Source: Owenia fusiformis (lineage: Eukaryota; Annelida; Polychaeta; Sabellida; Oweniidae). Taken from it: 13,000 nt of DNA. The stretch is from contig CAIIXF020000436.1 of assembly GCA_903813345.2 (NCBI GenBank), positions 1-13,000 on the forward strand, read 5' to 3'. The notes below the pieces were generated by a model. The model made no database searches, had not been told where the DNA came from, and was given only the letters and a program-made list of their open reading frames with translations. Within the stretch, counting starts at the first letter, position 1; each line of letters opens with the position of its first letter. Of the stretch, positions 1-8,896 are shown piece after piece. The position numbers and the translations under genes were made by a program.

Positions 1-274
1 CAATTAGCCATGATTCTGGCACTTTGCCTGAATTCAAAACTTTGTTAAATAAAACAGTATAAAAGTTAGTAAGTATGTCAAAAGTACATTTGATATATTC
101 ATTGAGTATGCCATCTATTCCAGCACTTTTACCATTTTTCAGTTTTTTAACAATTAACTTAATTTCATCTGCTGTTATTTCAGCATTAAGCATATCATTT
201 TCCAAACAAGTATTATCTATTTGATGTGACTCATTAAAATTCTGCTGATTATCTATTGAACCCAATTCTTTATT
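1..274 (-). pseudogene. Partial LINE (non-LTR retrotransposon) reverse-transcriptase ORF, interrupted
   Basis: Reading the minus strand from 274 to 2 gives 91 codons with no stop. The middle reads EITADEIKLIVKKL (residues 32-45) and NGKSAGIDGI (47-56), followed by NEYIK (58-62) and VPESW (85-89). This is the usual start of the reverse-transcriptase domain in the ORF2 of CR1/Jockey/L2-type LINEs: a helix with EI..i...LK, then GK..G.DGI.NE, then the G.vP..W segment before the first RT motifs. An intact ORF2 would copy LINE RNA into DNA at a nicked chromosomal site. The catalytic palm with its YxDD box would lie beyond the left edge of the window. Upstream of residue 1 the homologous reading stops at TTATT, where the hairpin array begins, so the endonuclease part is missing here. 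Codon use looks normal and no internal frameshift is seen, so the copy was fairly young when interrupted. The exact LINE clade is uncertain. Confidence 0.85.
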
Positions 275-466
275 AGGAGGCCCCAACGGGGGGCCTCCTA
301 TTAATTTTATAGATATTATTAGGAGGCCCCGACGGGGGGCCTCCTATTAATTTTATAGATATTATTATTATTATTAGGAGGCCCCAACGGGGGGCCTCCT
401 ATTAATTTTATAGATATTATTATTATTATTATTATTATTAGGAGGCCCTTCTGAAAGGGCCTCCTA
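271..466. repeat. Hairpin array 1: four GC-rich type-A hairpins in TTATT tract
   Basis: Four palindromes lie at 275-299, 321-345, 376-400 and 440-465. The first three have a perfect 10-bp stem with left arm AGGAGGCCCC and a 5-base loop (AACGG or GACGG). The fourth has an 11-bp stem with left arm AGGAGGCCCTT and loop CTGA, so both arms changed together. In the first three the stem is followed by ATTAATTTTATAGATA and then a growing ATT microsatellite; in the fourth by ATAGCTTTTGTAGC. The repeat period is about 46-65 bp and varies with the microsatellite. The GC-rich stems contrast sharply with the AT-rich surroundings. The array abuts the broken LINE on its left. Its function is unknown; it may be the 5' end of the element that follows. 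Confidence 0.93.
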
Positions 467-613
467 TAGCTTTTGTAGCTTTTCTTTATTTATTATTTTT
501 CTTTATTATTCTTTCAAAGCATTTTTCTCCTATTTCCAACTAGCTTTCAACTACCTACTATATGCTCCTACTAGGAACCTGGGCTGGAATAGGGGGGAAA
601 ATATTTTTTATCT

Positions 614-632
614 AGGTCAAGGTCAAAGGTCA
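614..632 (+). promoter_or_regulatory. AGGTCA direct-repeat cluster in E0 head
   Basis: Three AGGTCA hexamers lie at 614-619, 620-625 and 627-632, with spacings of 0 and 1. AGGTCA is the half-site of many nuclear receptors, and a one-base spacer (DR1) is the known RXR/HNF4/COUP-TF-type arrangement. E1-E6 have the matching DR1 at 2589, 4316 (degenerate), 7166, 9028, 10611 and 12325, each followed six bases later by a third AGGTCA. That these bind any factor is not shown by the sequence; they may simply be a conserved feature of the family. Confidence 0.4.
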
Positions 633-892
633 AAATCTAGGTCTAATCTGAGTTTTTTTTCAAGTTTCTCAAGTTTGTCCTTATACTTCATTATTTCTTG
701 CGATGAATTAAACTGAAACTACATTTAAGTATTCTCTACAAATTGTTCACTATATGTCAGCATTAAATTTTTACCGTTTTTGGGATATTTGACGTCAAAA
801 AACGGTCAAAAAAGGTCATTTTTCAACTTGCTTCAATCTGACCAAATTTATTTTTAAAAATCATCTACAAGTTCCCAGGAGTCCGAATCTGA

Positions 893-2066
893 CCTCAGAT
901 TTGACCTTTGACCTTTAGTTGACCTTCAGTGACCTTCGAAAGGTCAGAAAAGTTGATTTTTCAAATTGAGTCTTTGGATTCAAATTTAAGTCAGTCTAAT
1001 TACAAATAGCCTACTGAGGTCTAAAAAAGTAAAAATTTCAAGGTCAAAGGTCAAGGTCATCAAATTAGGTCACAAACTGTGCTATCTAAGTTTCTCATAG
1101 TTCAAGACTACAAATCAATATTTTTAATTGAAAGTCAAGATGTACATTCCTCTGAGGGTTCTACACATATTAGTCATTGACTATTTATTAAAATTTTGTC
1201 CCAGTTTTGAGATATAAGAGCTCAAAAACTGAAAAAGGTCAATTTTTTAAAGTTTATAAGGTCAAATTTTAACTTGCTTCAAATTCACCCAACTTTTTTT
1301 AAAAAATCATCTACAACTTCTCAGGAGTTCATATTTAACCTCAGATTTGACATTTGACCTTTAGTTGACCTTCAGTGACCTTCGAAAGGTCAGAAAAGTT
1401 GATTTTTCAAATTGAGTTTTTGGATTCAAATTTAGGGTAAGCCTAATCATAAAAGACCAACTGAGCTCTAAAACAGTAAAATTTTCAAGGTCAAGGGTCA
1501 CGGTTATCAAATTATCAACTTTTTTTAAAAAATCATCTACAACTTCTCAGGAGTTCATATTTAACCTCAGATTTGACATTTGACCTTTAGTTGACCTTCA
1601 ATGACCTTCGAAAGGTAAGAAAAGTTGATTTTTCAAATTGAGTCTTTGGATTCAAATTTAGGTCAGCCTGATTAAAAAAGACCTACTGAGGTCTAAAAGG
1701 GTAAAACTTTTCAAGGTCAAAGGTCAAGATCATGAAATTAGGTCACAAACTGTGCTTTCTAAGTTTCGCAAAGTTCGAGACTACAAACCAATATTTTTAA
1801 CCCGAAGTCGAAATATACACATCCCTCTAAGGGTTCTACACATATAAGCAATTGACTATCTAATAGAATTTAGTCCCAGTTTGAGATATAAGAGTTCAAA
1901 TTGAAAAAAGGTCAATTTCGAAATTTTTCAAGGTCAAATTTAAACTCGCTTCAAATTGACAAAATCTTTTTTTAAAAATCATCTACAAGCTCTCAAGAGT
2001 TCTTATCTGACCTCAGATTTGATATTTGTCCTTTAGTTGACCTTCAAATTGTCAAAAATGCCTAAG
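893..2066. repeat. Family-A tandem units, 446 bp, with one deleted 226-bp copy
   Basis: The anchor CCTCAGATTTGA recurs at 893, 1339, 1565 and 2011, giving spacings of 446, 226 and 446 bp. The middle copy has lost about 220 bp: the sequence jumps from a CAAATTA motif to TCAACTTTTTTT, skipping the part that holds TTTTGAGATATAAGAG in full copies. A partial copy precedes 893 and another begins at 2011 and runs into the tail. Each unit carries a cluster of TGACCT/AGGTCA hexamers just after the anchor, and full units carry a second AGGTCA cluster (for example 1041-1059 and 1714-1726). The copies differ by scattered substitutions. Confidence 0.9.
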
Positions 2067-2111
2067 AGGGCTTCCGTGAGATTGCTTGCAATCTTCAAAA
2101 GTCTAGTTATT
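2064..2111 (+). other. 3' terminal module of E0: hairpin + CTAG + TTATTA
   Basis: The stem AGATTGC / GCAATCT with a TT loop occupies 2079-2094. Eight bases separate it from CTAG (2103-2106), which is followed by TTATTA. The same plan closes E1-E5 with a different stem sequence, so the structure, not the sequence, is what is shared. Just upstream, AGAGGGCTTCCG (2065-2076) matches AAAGGGCCTCCT, the right arm of the type-A hairpin, at 9 of 12 positions. Hairpin-then-CTRR with a T after it is the known 3' end of Helitron-class elements. Confidence 0.6.
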
Positions 2112-2470
2112 AGGAGGCCCCATCGGGGGGCCTCCTATCAATTTTGTAGATATTATTATTCTTTATTATTATTCTTTATTATTAGACTCCAGATTGAAAA
2201 TCTGGAGTCTATTGTTTTTGCCAGTATTCTTCTTCTTCTTATTAGACTCCAGATTGAAAATCTGGAGTCTATTGTTTTTGCCTGTTTTCTTATTAGACTC
2301 CAGATGAAAATCTGGAGTCTATTGCTTTTGCCAGTTTTCTTATTATTAGACTCCAGATGAAAATCTGGAGTCTATTGCTTTCGTCAGTTTTCTTTATTAT
2401 TAGACTCCAGATTGAAAATCTGGAGTCTATTGTTTTTGCCTGTTTTCTTTATTATTATTATTATTATTAT
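2107..2470. repeat. Hairpin array 2: one type-A and five type-B hairpins
   Basis: One type-A hairpin (2112-2136, loop ATCGG) is followed by five type-B hairpins at 2184-2210, 2244-2270, 2295-2320, 2348-2373 and 2402-2428. The type-B left arm is AGACTCCAGATT (12 bp, loop GAA) or AGACTCCAGAT (11 bp, loop GAAA). Each type-B stem is followed by ATTGTTTTTGCC or a close variant, then TTTTC or ATTC, and a TTATT/TTCTTC tract before the next copy. The unit is about 51-60 bp. The array ends in an ATT run (2450-2477). Frames open through this array encode only low-complexity repeats such as IRLQIENLES and are not genes. Confidence 0.93.
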
Positions 2471-3234
2471 TATTATTCTTCCTCCTCACCAAATTTCTCG
2501 TCAACTATAACAGCTTACTTAATCCAACTAACATGGTTAACTAAGAACTGTATCCGGCTTTCTGGGAAATTAGGTCAAATTTCTATCTAGGTCATAGGTC
2601 AAGAACTAGGTCAAATCTTGGATTTTCAATAATTCACCACTTTTCTCAGTCGTCTTTCAATATTTTTGCTCCAGGTTTTTTTCATCATGTTCCTTGGAAA
2701 GAACGCTAATTCCGTAAGGCAAATCGTTTTTTGATTACTCTTACCGATTTTGAGATATTGCGTCCGAAAAGTAGGTCAGAACAAAAAACTCTCCAAATTC
2801 AACATGTGAGTTATGAAATAAGTGTAGAATGATCTCAGGAATCCGAATCTGCAAACCAAATTTAGATCAGACTTCCGGTTCGGAAGTTATGGCGTTTTGA
2901 AAGCTCAAAAATTGCTAAATTTGGTGCCTATGTTAAGTCAATGGGAAAAAAGACTTTTTCGAAGTGTAAAATACAGGATATTGACTGAGTACAGCTTAAC
3001 ATAATGAATGCTTATAAAAGAAGGAGACCTCAAAAGCTACATATCTTCAAAATTTGGACACCAAAATGCCTAGGTCAAAATCTAGGTCAAATTCATAGTT
3101 TTTCCTTATTTTTACGATTCTGACACTACACTTTAATAATTTACTTCAAAATTTTGTATACAGGTAGCAAAGAGTGTGCTAATAGTGTTAGCCTTTTGCC
3201 GTCAGAAAGTATTTTGACCCACTTTTGAGATATG

Positions 3235-3502
3235 GTGTCCGAAAAGTAGGTCAAAATAAAAAGTTCTCCAGATTCAACGTATGAGTTATGAATTAAGAGT
3301 AGAATTTTCTCAGGAATCTGAATCTGCAAACCAAATTTCAATCCGACTTCCGGTTGGGAAGTTATGGCGTGTCCAAAAAGTAGGTCAAAATAAAAAAATT
3401 CCAAATTTAACATATGAGTTATGAATTTGGGGTAGAATTTTGTCAGGAATCCGGATCTGCAAACCAAATTTCGATCCGACTTCCGGTTCGAAAGTTATGG
3501 CG
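3235..3502. repeat. 134-bp internal tandem duplication in E1
   Basis: GTGTCC followed by AAAGTAGGTCAAAAT recurs at 3235 and 3369, exactly 134 bp apart. Each copy runs through the near-palindrome around ACTTCCGGTT to TTATGGCG, and only the second continues into TTTTGAAAGCTC. The duplication turns a 476-bp unit into one of about 608 bp. Confidence 0.9.
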
Positions 3503-4077
3503 TTTTGAAAGCTCAAAAATCGCTAAATTTGGTGCCCCATGTTATGTCAATGAGAAAAAGGATTTTTTGAAGTGTAAAATACCAGATATAGACTGAGTAT
3601 AGCTTAATATTCTGAAAGCCTATAAAAGGAGGGGACCTCAAAGGCTATCTAGCTTTAAAATTTGGACGCAAAAATGCCTTGGTCAAGATCTAGGTCAAAT
3701 TCATAGTTTTTCCTTATTTTTACGATTCTGACACTACACTTTAATAATTTACTTCAAAATTTTGTATACAGGTAGCAAAGAGTGTGCTAATAGTGTTAGC
3801 CTTTTGCCGTCAGAAAGTTTTTTGACCCACTTTTGAGATATGGTGTCCGAAATGTAGGTCAAAATAAAAAATTCTCCAAATTTAACGTATGAGTTATGAA
3901 TTAAGAGTAGAATTTTCTCAGAAATCAGAATCTTTAAACCAAATTTCAATCTAACTTCTGGTTAGATAGTTATAGCGGTTTGAAGTCTCGAAAAGTCGAT
4001 ATGATGATATCCCCATGTTAAGCCAATAGAGTCGAAGATAGCCTTCTTAAAAGTTGTCTAAATGTCTATATTCTAGC

Positions 4078-4131
4078 TGACTCAGCTTATTCTGAATGAC
4101 TCAGCTTACAAGTACTGGATGACTCAGCTTA
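4078..4131. repeat. Short minisatellite, TGACTCAGCTTA core, in E1 tail
   Basis: Three copies of TGACTCAGCTTA start at 4078, 4097 and 4120, separated by short AT-rich linkers such as TTCTGAA. E4 has the same block at 10382-10436. It occupies the slot just before the terminal module. Confidence 0.88.
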
Positions 4132-4143
4132 AAAAAAGTTTTA

Positions 4144-4192
4144 AATCTGGAGTCTTAAATTGAACTTGTTCAATTTACATGTCTAGTTATTA
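4144..4192 (+). other. 3' terminal module of E1
   Basis: AATCTGGAGTCT (4144-4155), identical to the right arm of the type-B hairpin, is followed by the stem AAATTGAAC / GTTCAATTT with a TT loop (4157-4176). A six-base spacer ACATGT leads to CTAG (4183-4186) and then TTATTA. Confidence 0.75.
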
Positions 4193-4966
4193 TTATTCTT
4201 TCAGAATCTTCCTCCTTCCCAGATTTCTCACCAACTAAAAGAATTTACTTTAAGCTGCTTACATGATCAACTAGGGGCAGTTCCTGGGATGATGGGAAAT
4301 TAGGTCAAATTTTTATCTAGGTCAAGGGTCAAGAACTAGGTCAAATCAAGGTCAAATCAACATTCTGACAATTATCTTCGTTGTTGTTTGTCGTAACTAC
4401 TTCATCTTACTTTCTACTTGTAGCTTAGAAAAAAACAAATCGAGAGTGTGCCATCTGTTTTTTGATTACTCTTAGCGATTTTGAGATATGGCGTCCTGAA
4501 AGTAGGTCAAAACCAAAAAGTTCTCCAAATTTAACATATGAGCTATGAAATAAGAGTAGAATTTTCTCAGGAATTCGAATCTGCAAACCAAATTTTGATC
4601 CGACTTCCCGTTCGGAAGTTATGGCGTTTTGAAAGCTCAAAAATCGCTAAATTTGGTGCCCATGTTAAGTCAATGGGAAAAAATATTTTTTTGAAGTGAA
4701 AAATACGAGATATAGACTGAGTTCAGCTAAATATAATGAAAGCTTTTAAAAGAAAGGGACCTCATAAGCCATCTAGCTTCAAAATTTGGACACCAAAATG
4801 CCTAGGTCAAAATCTAGGTCAAATTCAAAGTTTTTCCTTATTTTTGCGATTCTGACACAACAGATTAATTATATTCTTCGAAATTTTGTATACATGTAGC
4901 TAAGAGTCTGCTAATAGTGTTAGCCTTTTGCCGTCAGAAAGTATTTTGCCCCATTTTTGAGATATG

Positions 4967-5234
4967 GTGTCCGAAAAGTAGGTCAAAATAAAAAATTCTC
5001 AAAATTTGACGTTTGAGTTATGATTTAAGTATAGAATTTTCTCAGGAATCCGAATCTGCAAACCAAATTTCGATCCGACTTCCGGTTTGGAAGTTATGGC
5101 GTGTCCGAAAAGTAGGTCAAAATAAAAAGTTTCCAAAAGTAACGTATGAGCTATGAATTAAGGATAGAATTTTCTCTGGAATCCAAATCTGCAAACCAAA
5201 TTTCGATCCGACTTCCGGTTCGGAAGTTATGGCG
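4967..5234. repeat. 134-bp internal tandem duplication in E2
   Basis: GTGTCCGAAAAGTAGG starts at 4967 and again at 5101, a 134-bp period. Both copies run to TTATGGCG. It is the same duplication as in E1, E3 and E5, at the same place in the unit, so it predates the spread of these units. Confidence 0.9.
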
Positions 5235-6733
5235 TTTTGAAAGCTCAAAAATCGCTAAATTTGGTGCTCATGTTATGTCAATTGGAAAAAATATTTTTTT
5301 GAAGTGTAAAATACGAGATATAGACTAAGTACAGCTAAACATAATGGAAGCCCATAAAAGAAGGGGACCTCAAAACCTTCTAATTTTGAAAATTTGGACA
5401 ACAAAATGCCTAGGTCAAAATCTAGGTCAAATTCAAAGCTTTTCCTTATTTTTGCGATTCTGACACTACACTTTAATTATATTCTTCGAAATTGTGTATA
5501 AATGTAGCCAAGAGTGTGCTAATAGTGTTAGCCTTTTGCCGTCAAAAAGTATTTTGACCCACTTTTGAGATATGGTGTCCCAAAAGTAGGTCAAAATAAA
5601 AAAATCTTCAAATGTAACGTATGAGTTATTAATAAGGGGTAGAATTTTATCAGGAATCCGAATCTGCAAATCAAATTTTGATTCGACCTCCTGTTCGGAA
5701 GTTATGGTGTTTTGAAAGCTCAAAAATCGCTAAATTTGCTGCCCCATGTTATGTCAATGGGAAAAAAGATTTCTTTGAAGTGTAAAATACGAGATATAGA
5801 CTGAGTACAGCTTAATATAATGAAAGCCTATTAAAGAAGGGGACCTCAAAGGCTACTTAGCTCCAAAATTTGGACACAAAGATGCCTAGGCCAAAATCTA
5901 GGTCAAATTTATAGTTTTCCCTTATTTTTGCGATTCTGACACTATATTTAAATGATTTGCTTTAAGATTTTGTATACAGGTAGCAAAGAGTATGCTTATA
6001 GTGTTAGCCTTTTGCCGTCAGAAAGTATTTTGACCCACCTTTGAGATATGGTGTCCGAAAAGTAGGCCAAAGTTAAAAGTTTTCCAAATTTAACGTATGA
6101 GTTATGAATTAAGGGTAGAATTTTCTCAGACATCTAGATCTGCAAACCAAATTTCGATCCGACTACTTGTTCTGAAGTTATGGCGTTTTGAAATCTCAAA
6201 AATCGCTAAATTTGATGCCCAATGTTAAATCAATGGGACCGAATAATTTTTTGAAGTATAAAAATACGAGATATAGAATGAGTACAGCTAAACATAATGA
6301 AAGCCCATAGAAGAAGGGGACCTCGAAGGCTACTTAGCTCCAAAATTTGGACACCAAAATACCTAGTTCAAAATCTAGGTCAAATTCATAGTTTTTTTTA
6401 TATTGCGATTCTGACACTACACTTCAATGGTATTCTCCGAAATTTTGTAAACTTGTAGCAAAGAGTGTGCTAATAATGTTAACATTTTGCCGTCAATAAG
6501 TTTTTTGACCCACTTTTGAGATATGGTGTCCGAAATGTAGGTCAAAATAAAAAGTTCTCCAATTTTAAAGTATGAGTTATGAATTAGGGGTAGAATTTCC
6601 TCAGGAATCTGGATCTGAAATTAAAATTGCAATCTGACCCTCGGTTTAGATTCTACGCCATTTTGATGTTTGAAATTCGCACTTGCCAGTATTCACGATG
6701 CAGATTGATCAAATATACTTTCAAAAATTCCTG

Positions 6734-6976
6734 CATACCCTACTTTACCTCTCTACCTACTCAGCTACTTATTTGACTACTTACTCAATTACTTAATTAG
6801 TTATTACTTACTTAGCATCTTACTCAGCTACTAACTCAGGTACTTACTCAGCTACTTACTCAGCTACCTACTCAGCTTTTTACTCAGTTACTTACTCAGC
6901 TACTTACTCAACTACTACTAAGGTACTTACTCAGCTAATTACTCAGTTACTTACTCAGCTCTTTACTGATCTATCT
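6734..6976. repeat. 12-bp minisatellite (CTACTTACTCAG) in E2 tail
   Basis: Many imperfect copies of a 12-base unit, CTACTTACTCAG, are interspersed with variants such as TTACTCAGTTA and GCTTTTTACTCAG. It sits between the beta tail and the terminal module. It shares the core ACTCAGCT with the otherwise different minisatellites of E1, E4 and E5. The block is longer than its counterpart in E3. Confidence 0.9.
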
Positions 6977-6986
6977 AGGTCAAATA

Positions 6987-7036
6987 AATCTGGAGTCTTA
7001 AATTGAACTTGTTCAATTTCACAAATCTAGTTATTA
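6987..7036 (+). other. 3' terminal module of E2
   Basis: AATCTGGAGTCT (6987-6998), the stem AAATTGAAC / GTTCAATTT with TT loop (7000-7019), the spacer CACAAAT, CTAG (7027-7030), then TTATTATTATT. It is identical in plan to the other five termini. Confidence 0.75.
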
Positions 7037-7812
7037 TTATTATTCTTTCTTCCTCTTCCTCCTTCCCAGATATCTCACCAACTAGAAGAACTTACTTTAA
7101 GCTACTTACATGATCAACTAGGGAATGTATCTGGGATGGTGGGAAATTAGGTCAAATTTTTATCTAGGTCAAAGGTCAAGAACTAGGTCAAATCCAGTAC
7201 TTTGTCACTTTTTTCAATTTTCTCGGTCGTCCTTCAATATTTTCAATCCGGGTTTTTTTCATTGTGTTCCTCATAAAAAAGTAGGGGAAAATAGGTCGAT
7301 TTAGTTTTTTGATATCTCAAACCGATTTCGAGATATCAGTGTCCGAAAACGAGGTCCAAAAAAAAGTTCTCCCAATTCAATGTCCATGCTACTGGTCTTG
7401 TAGGAAATTTTCTCAGGATTCCGAATCTGAAAACCAAATTTCGATTAGACTTCCGGTTCGGAAGTTATATCGTTTTGAAAGCTCAAAAATCGCTAAATTT
7501 GGTGCCCATGTTAAGTCAATGGGAAAAAAGATTTTTTTGAAGTGAAAAATACGAAATATAGACTGAGTTCAGCTTAGTATAATGGAAGCTTTTAAAAGAA
7601 GGGGACCTCAAAAGCCATCTAGCTTAAAAATTTGGACACAAAAATGCCAAGGTCAAAATCTAGGTCAAATTCAAAGTTTTTCCTTATTTTTGCGATTCTG
7701 ACACTACACTTTAATTATATTCTCCGAAATCGTGTAAACATGTAGCCAAGAGTGTGCTAATAGTGTTAGCCTTTTGCCGTCAGGAAATATTTTGACCCAC
7801 TTTTGAGATATG

Positions 7813-8080
7813 GTGTCCCAAAAGTAGGTCAAAATAAAAAATTCTTCAAATTTAACTTATGAGTTATGAATCAGGGGTAGAATTCTGTCAGGAATCGGAA
7901 TCTGCAAACCATATTTCGATCCGACTTCCGGTTCGGAAGTTATGGCGTGTCCAAAAAGTAGGTCAAAATAAAAAAATTCTAAATTTAACGTATGAGTTAT
8001 GAATTAGGAGTAGAATTTTGTCAGGAATCCGAATCTGCAAACCAAATTTCGATTCGACATCTTGTTCAGAAGTTATGATG
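7813..8080. repeat. 134-bp internal tandem duplication in E3
   Basis: GTGTCCCAAAAGTAGG at 7813 recurs as GTGTCCAAAAAGTAGG at 7947. The spacing is again exactly 134 bp. Confidence 0.9.
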
Positions 8081-8639
8081 TTTTGAAAGCTCAAAAATCG
8101 CTAAATTTGGTGCCCCATGTTAAATCAATGGGACCGAATAATTTTTTGAAGTGTAAAAATACAAGATATAGAATGAGTACAGCTAAACATAATGAAAGCC
8201 CATAAAAGAAGGGGACCCCAAAAGCTACTTTCCTTCAAAATTTGGACACCAAAATACCTAGTTCAAAATCTAGGTCAAATTCTTAGTTTTTTCTTATTTT
8301 TGCAATTCGGACACTACACTTCAATGATATTCGTCGAAATTTTGTATACATGTAGCAAAGAGTGTGCTTATAATGTTAACTTTTTGCCGTCAAGAAGTTT
8401 TTAGACCCACTTTTGAGATCTGGTGATCGAAATGTAGGTCAAAATAAAAAGTTCTCCAAATTTAACGTATGAGTTATGAATTAGGGGCATAATTTCCTAA
8501 GGAATCCGGATCTGAAATTAAAATTGCAATCCGACCCCCGGTTAAGATTCTAAGCCATTTTGAAGTTTGAAATTCGCACTTGCCAATATTCACGATGCAG
8601 ATTGATCAAATAAACTTTTAAAAAGTCCTACATACCCTA

Positions 8640-8837
8640 CTTTACCTCCCTACCTACTCAGCTACTTATTTGACTACTTACTCAATTGCTTAATTAGTTA
8701 TTACTTACTTAGCTACTTACTCAGCTACTAACTCAGCTTTTTACCCAGTTACTTACTCAGCTACTTACTCAACTACTACTAAGGTACTTACTCAACTAAT
8801 TACTCAGTTACTTACTCAGCTCTTTACTGATCTATCT
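8640..8837. repeat. 12-bp minisatellite in E3 tail
   Basis: This is the same CTACTTACTCAG-type array as in E2, but shorter: copies present at about 6840-6880 of E2 are absent here. Flanks on both sides match E2, so the difference is a gain or loss of repeat copies. Confidence 0.9.
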
Positions 8838-8847
8838 AGGTCAAATA

Positions 8848-8896
8848 AATCTGGAGTCTTAAATTGAACTTGTTCAATTTCACAAATCTAGTTATT
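8848..8896 (+). other. 3' terminal module of E3
   Basis: AATCTGGAGTCT, then the stem AAATTGAAC / GTTCAATTT (8861-8880, TT loop), the seven-base spacer CACAAAT, CTAG (8888-8891) and TTATT, which here continues as CTTCTTTTTC instead of a pure ATT run. Confidence 0.75.

Larger units (their letters stand above)
466..2106 (+). mobile_element. E0: non-coding Helitron-like element with family-A tandem units
   Basis: A pyrimidine-rich start (466-540) leads to a head with GGGGAAAATA and TTATCTAGG, then AGGTCA repeats at 614-632. The body is made of 446-bp units, and the element ends in a hairpin plus CTAG at 2103-2106 followed by TTATTA. No open frame of note exists, and no Rep, helicase or transposase motif is seen. 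The head is a diverged relative of those in E1-E6: both contain TTATCTAGGTCAA in the same place. The body also shares TACCG..TTTTG.GATAT (772-787) and CAGGAGTCCGAATCTG (876-891) with the E1-E6 units, in the same order and at about the same spacing. The Helitron/Helentron label rests only on end structure and is tentative. An alternative is a dispersed satellite block moved by another mechanism. Confidence 0.55.
2471..4186 (+). mobile_element. E1: Helitron-like element, head alpha/X, tail alpha
   Basis: The head (2478-2613) has a TTCTTCCTCC start, CATGGTTAACTAA, and AGGTCA-T-AGGTCA at 2589-2601. The second head module (about 2614-2700) is type X, with TCTTTCAATATTTTTG. The body has family-B units, with anchors TTTGGAC at 3053 and 3661, 608 bp apart because of a 134-bp internal duplication. 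The alpha tail (about 3950-4140) leads to a short minisatellite and the terminal module. No coding potential beyond chance was found. Tail and first head module closely match E4. A satellite-bearing non-autonomous rolling-circle element is the favoured reading. Confidence 0.6.
4187..7030 (+). mobile_element. E2: longest Helitron-like element, head beta/Y, tail beta
   Basis: The beta head (4206-4347) has CTTCCTCCTTCCCAGAT, ACATGATCAACTAGGGG and a degenerate AGGTCA-A-GGGTCA. The second module is type Y (about 4350-4436), ending in TAGCTTAGAAAAA. The body has TTTGGAC anchors at 4785, 5393, 5869 and 6346, with spacings of 608, 476 and 477 bp. The first interval holds the 134-bp duplication. The beta tail (about 6600-6733) contains TTCACGATGCAGATTGATCA and leads to a long 12-bp minisatellite and the terminal module. 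Compared with E3, E2 has about two extra body units. No gene is seen. Confidence 0.6.
7031..8891 (+). mobile_element. E3: Helitron-like element, head beta/X, tail beta
   Basis: The first head module (about 7050-7193) matches E2, including ACATGATCAACTAGGG and a perfect AGGTCA-A-AGGTCA at 7166-7178. The second module (7195-7275) is type X, shared with E1 and E5, with TCGGTCGTCCTTCAATATTT. The first body unit is diverged in its opening part (7320-7415). TTTGGAC anchors at 7631 and 8241 are 610 bp apart and include the 134-bp duplication. The region 8130-8891 closely matches 6238-7030 of E2, showing a shared recent ancestor for the tails. No gene is seen. Confidence 0.6.

Noticed and set aside
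275-2428. Rho-independent transcription terminators (GC-rich stem, T-rich 3' side).
   Set aside because: The setting is eukaryotic by the LINE fragment, the hairpins occur in tandem with no upstream genes, and the T runs are part of a general TTATT/TTGTTTTT linker.
2107-2470. CRISPR-like array: short palindromic repeats at regular intervals.
   Set aside because: Linkers are low-complexity and near-identical, not unique spacers; spacing varies; there are no cas genes.
2037-2590. Plus-strand frames of 107 and 77 codons, and a similar 96-codon frame at 12055-12345.
   Set aside because: They run through the hairpin arrays and encode only repeats of IRLQIENLES, SIWSLL or poly-Y/S tracts. Their openness follows from the repeat sequence.
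2871-2890. CENP-B-box-like site that would mark the satellite as centromeric.
   Set aside because: The spacing of TTCG, A and CGGG does not fit the consensus in any unit I read.
3141-3467. Minus-strand frames of 66-108 codons sharing motifs such as SDGKRLTLLAHS, at 3141, 3749, 4425, 5466, 9579, 11151 and 11410.
   Set aside because: They are translations of the same repeat unit, start at different places, vary in length, overlap the plus-strand frames and match no family I recognise.
3476-3500. tRNA-like B box (GGTTCGAAAG) within the body-unit palindrome, suggesting a SINE or tRNA gene.
   Set aside because: Most copies read GGTTCGGAAG, which misses the B-box consensus, no A box lies at the right distance, and no cloverleaf can be drawn.
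3414-3596. A 60-codon plus-strand frame starting MSYE, found with the same length at 3414-3596, 5146-5328 and 9719-9901.
   Set aside because: It lies wholly inside the satellite unit. Matching units carry early stops (5621: ATG AGT TAT TAA; stops also in the copies near 7991 and 11441), so the frame is not maintained.
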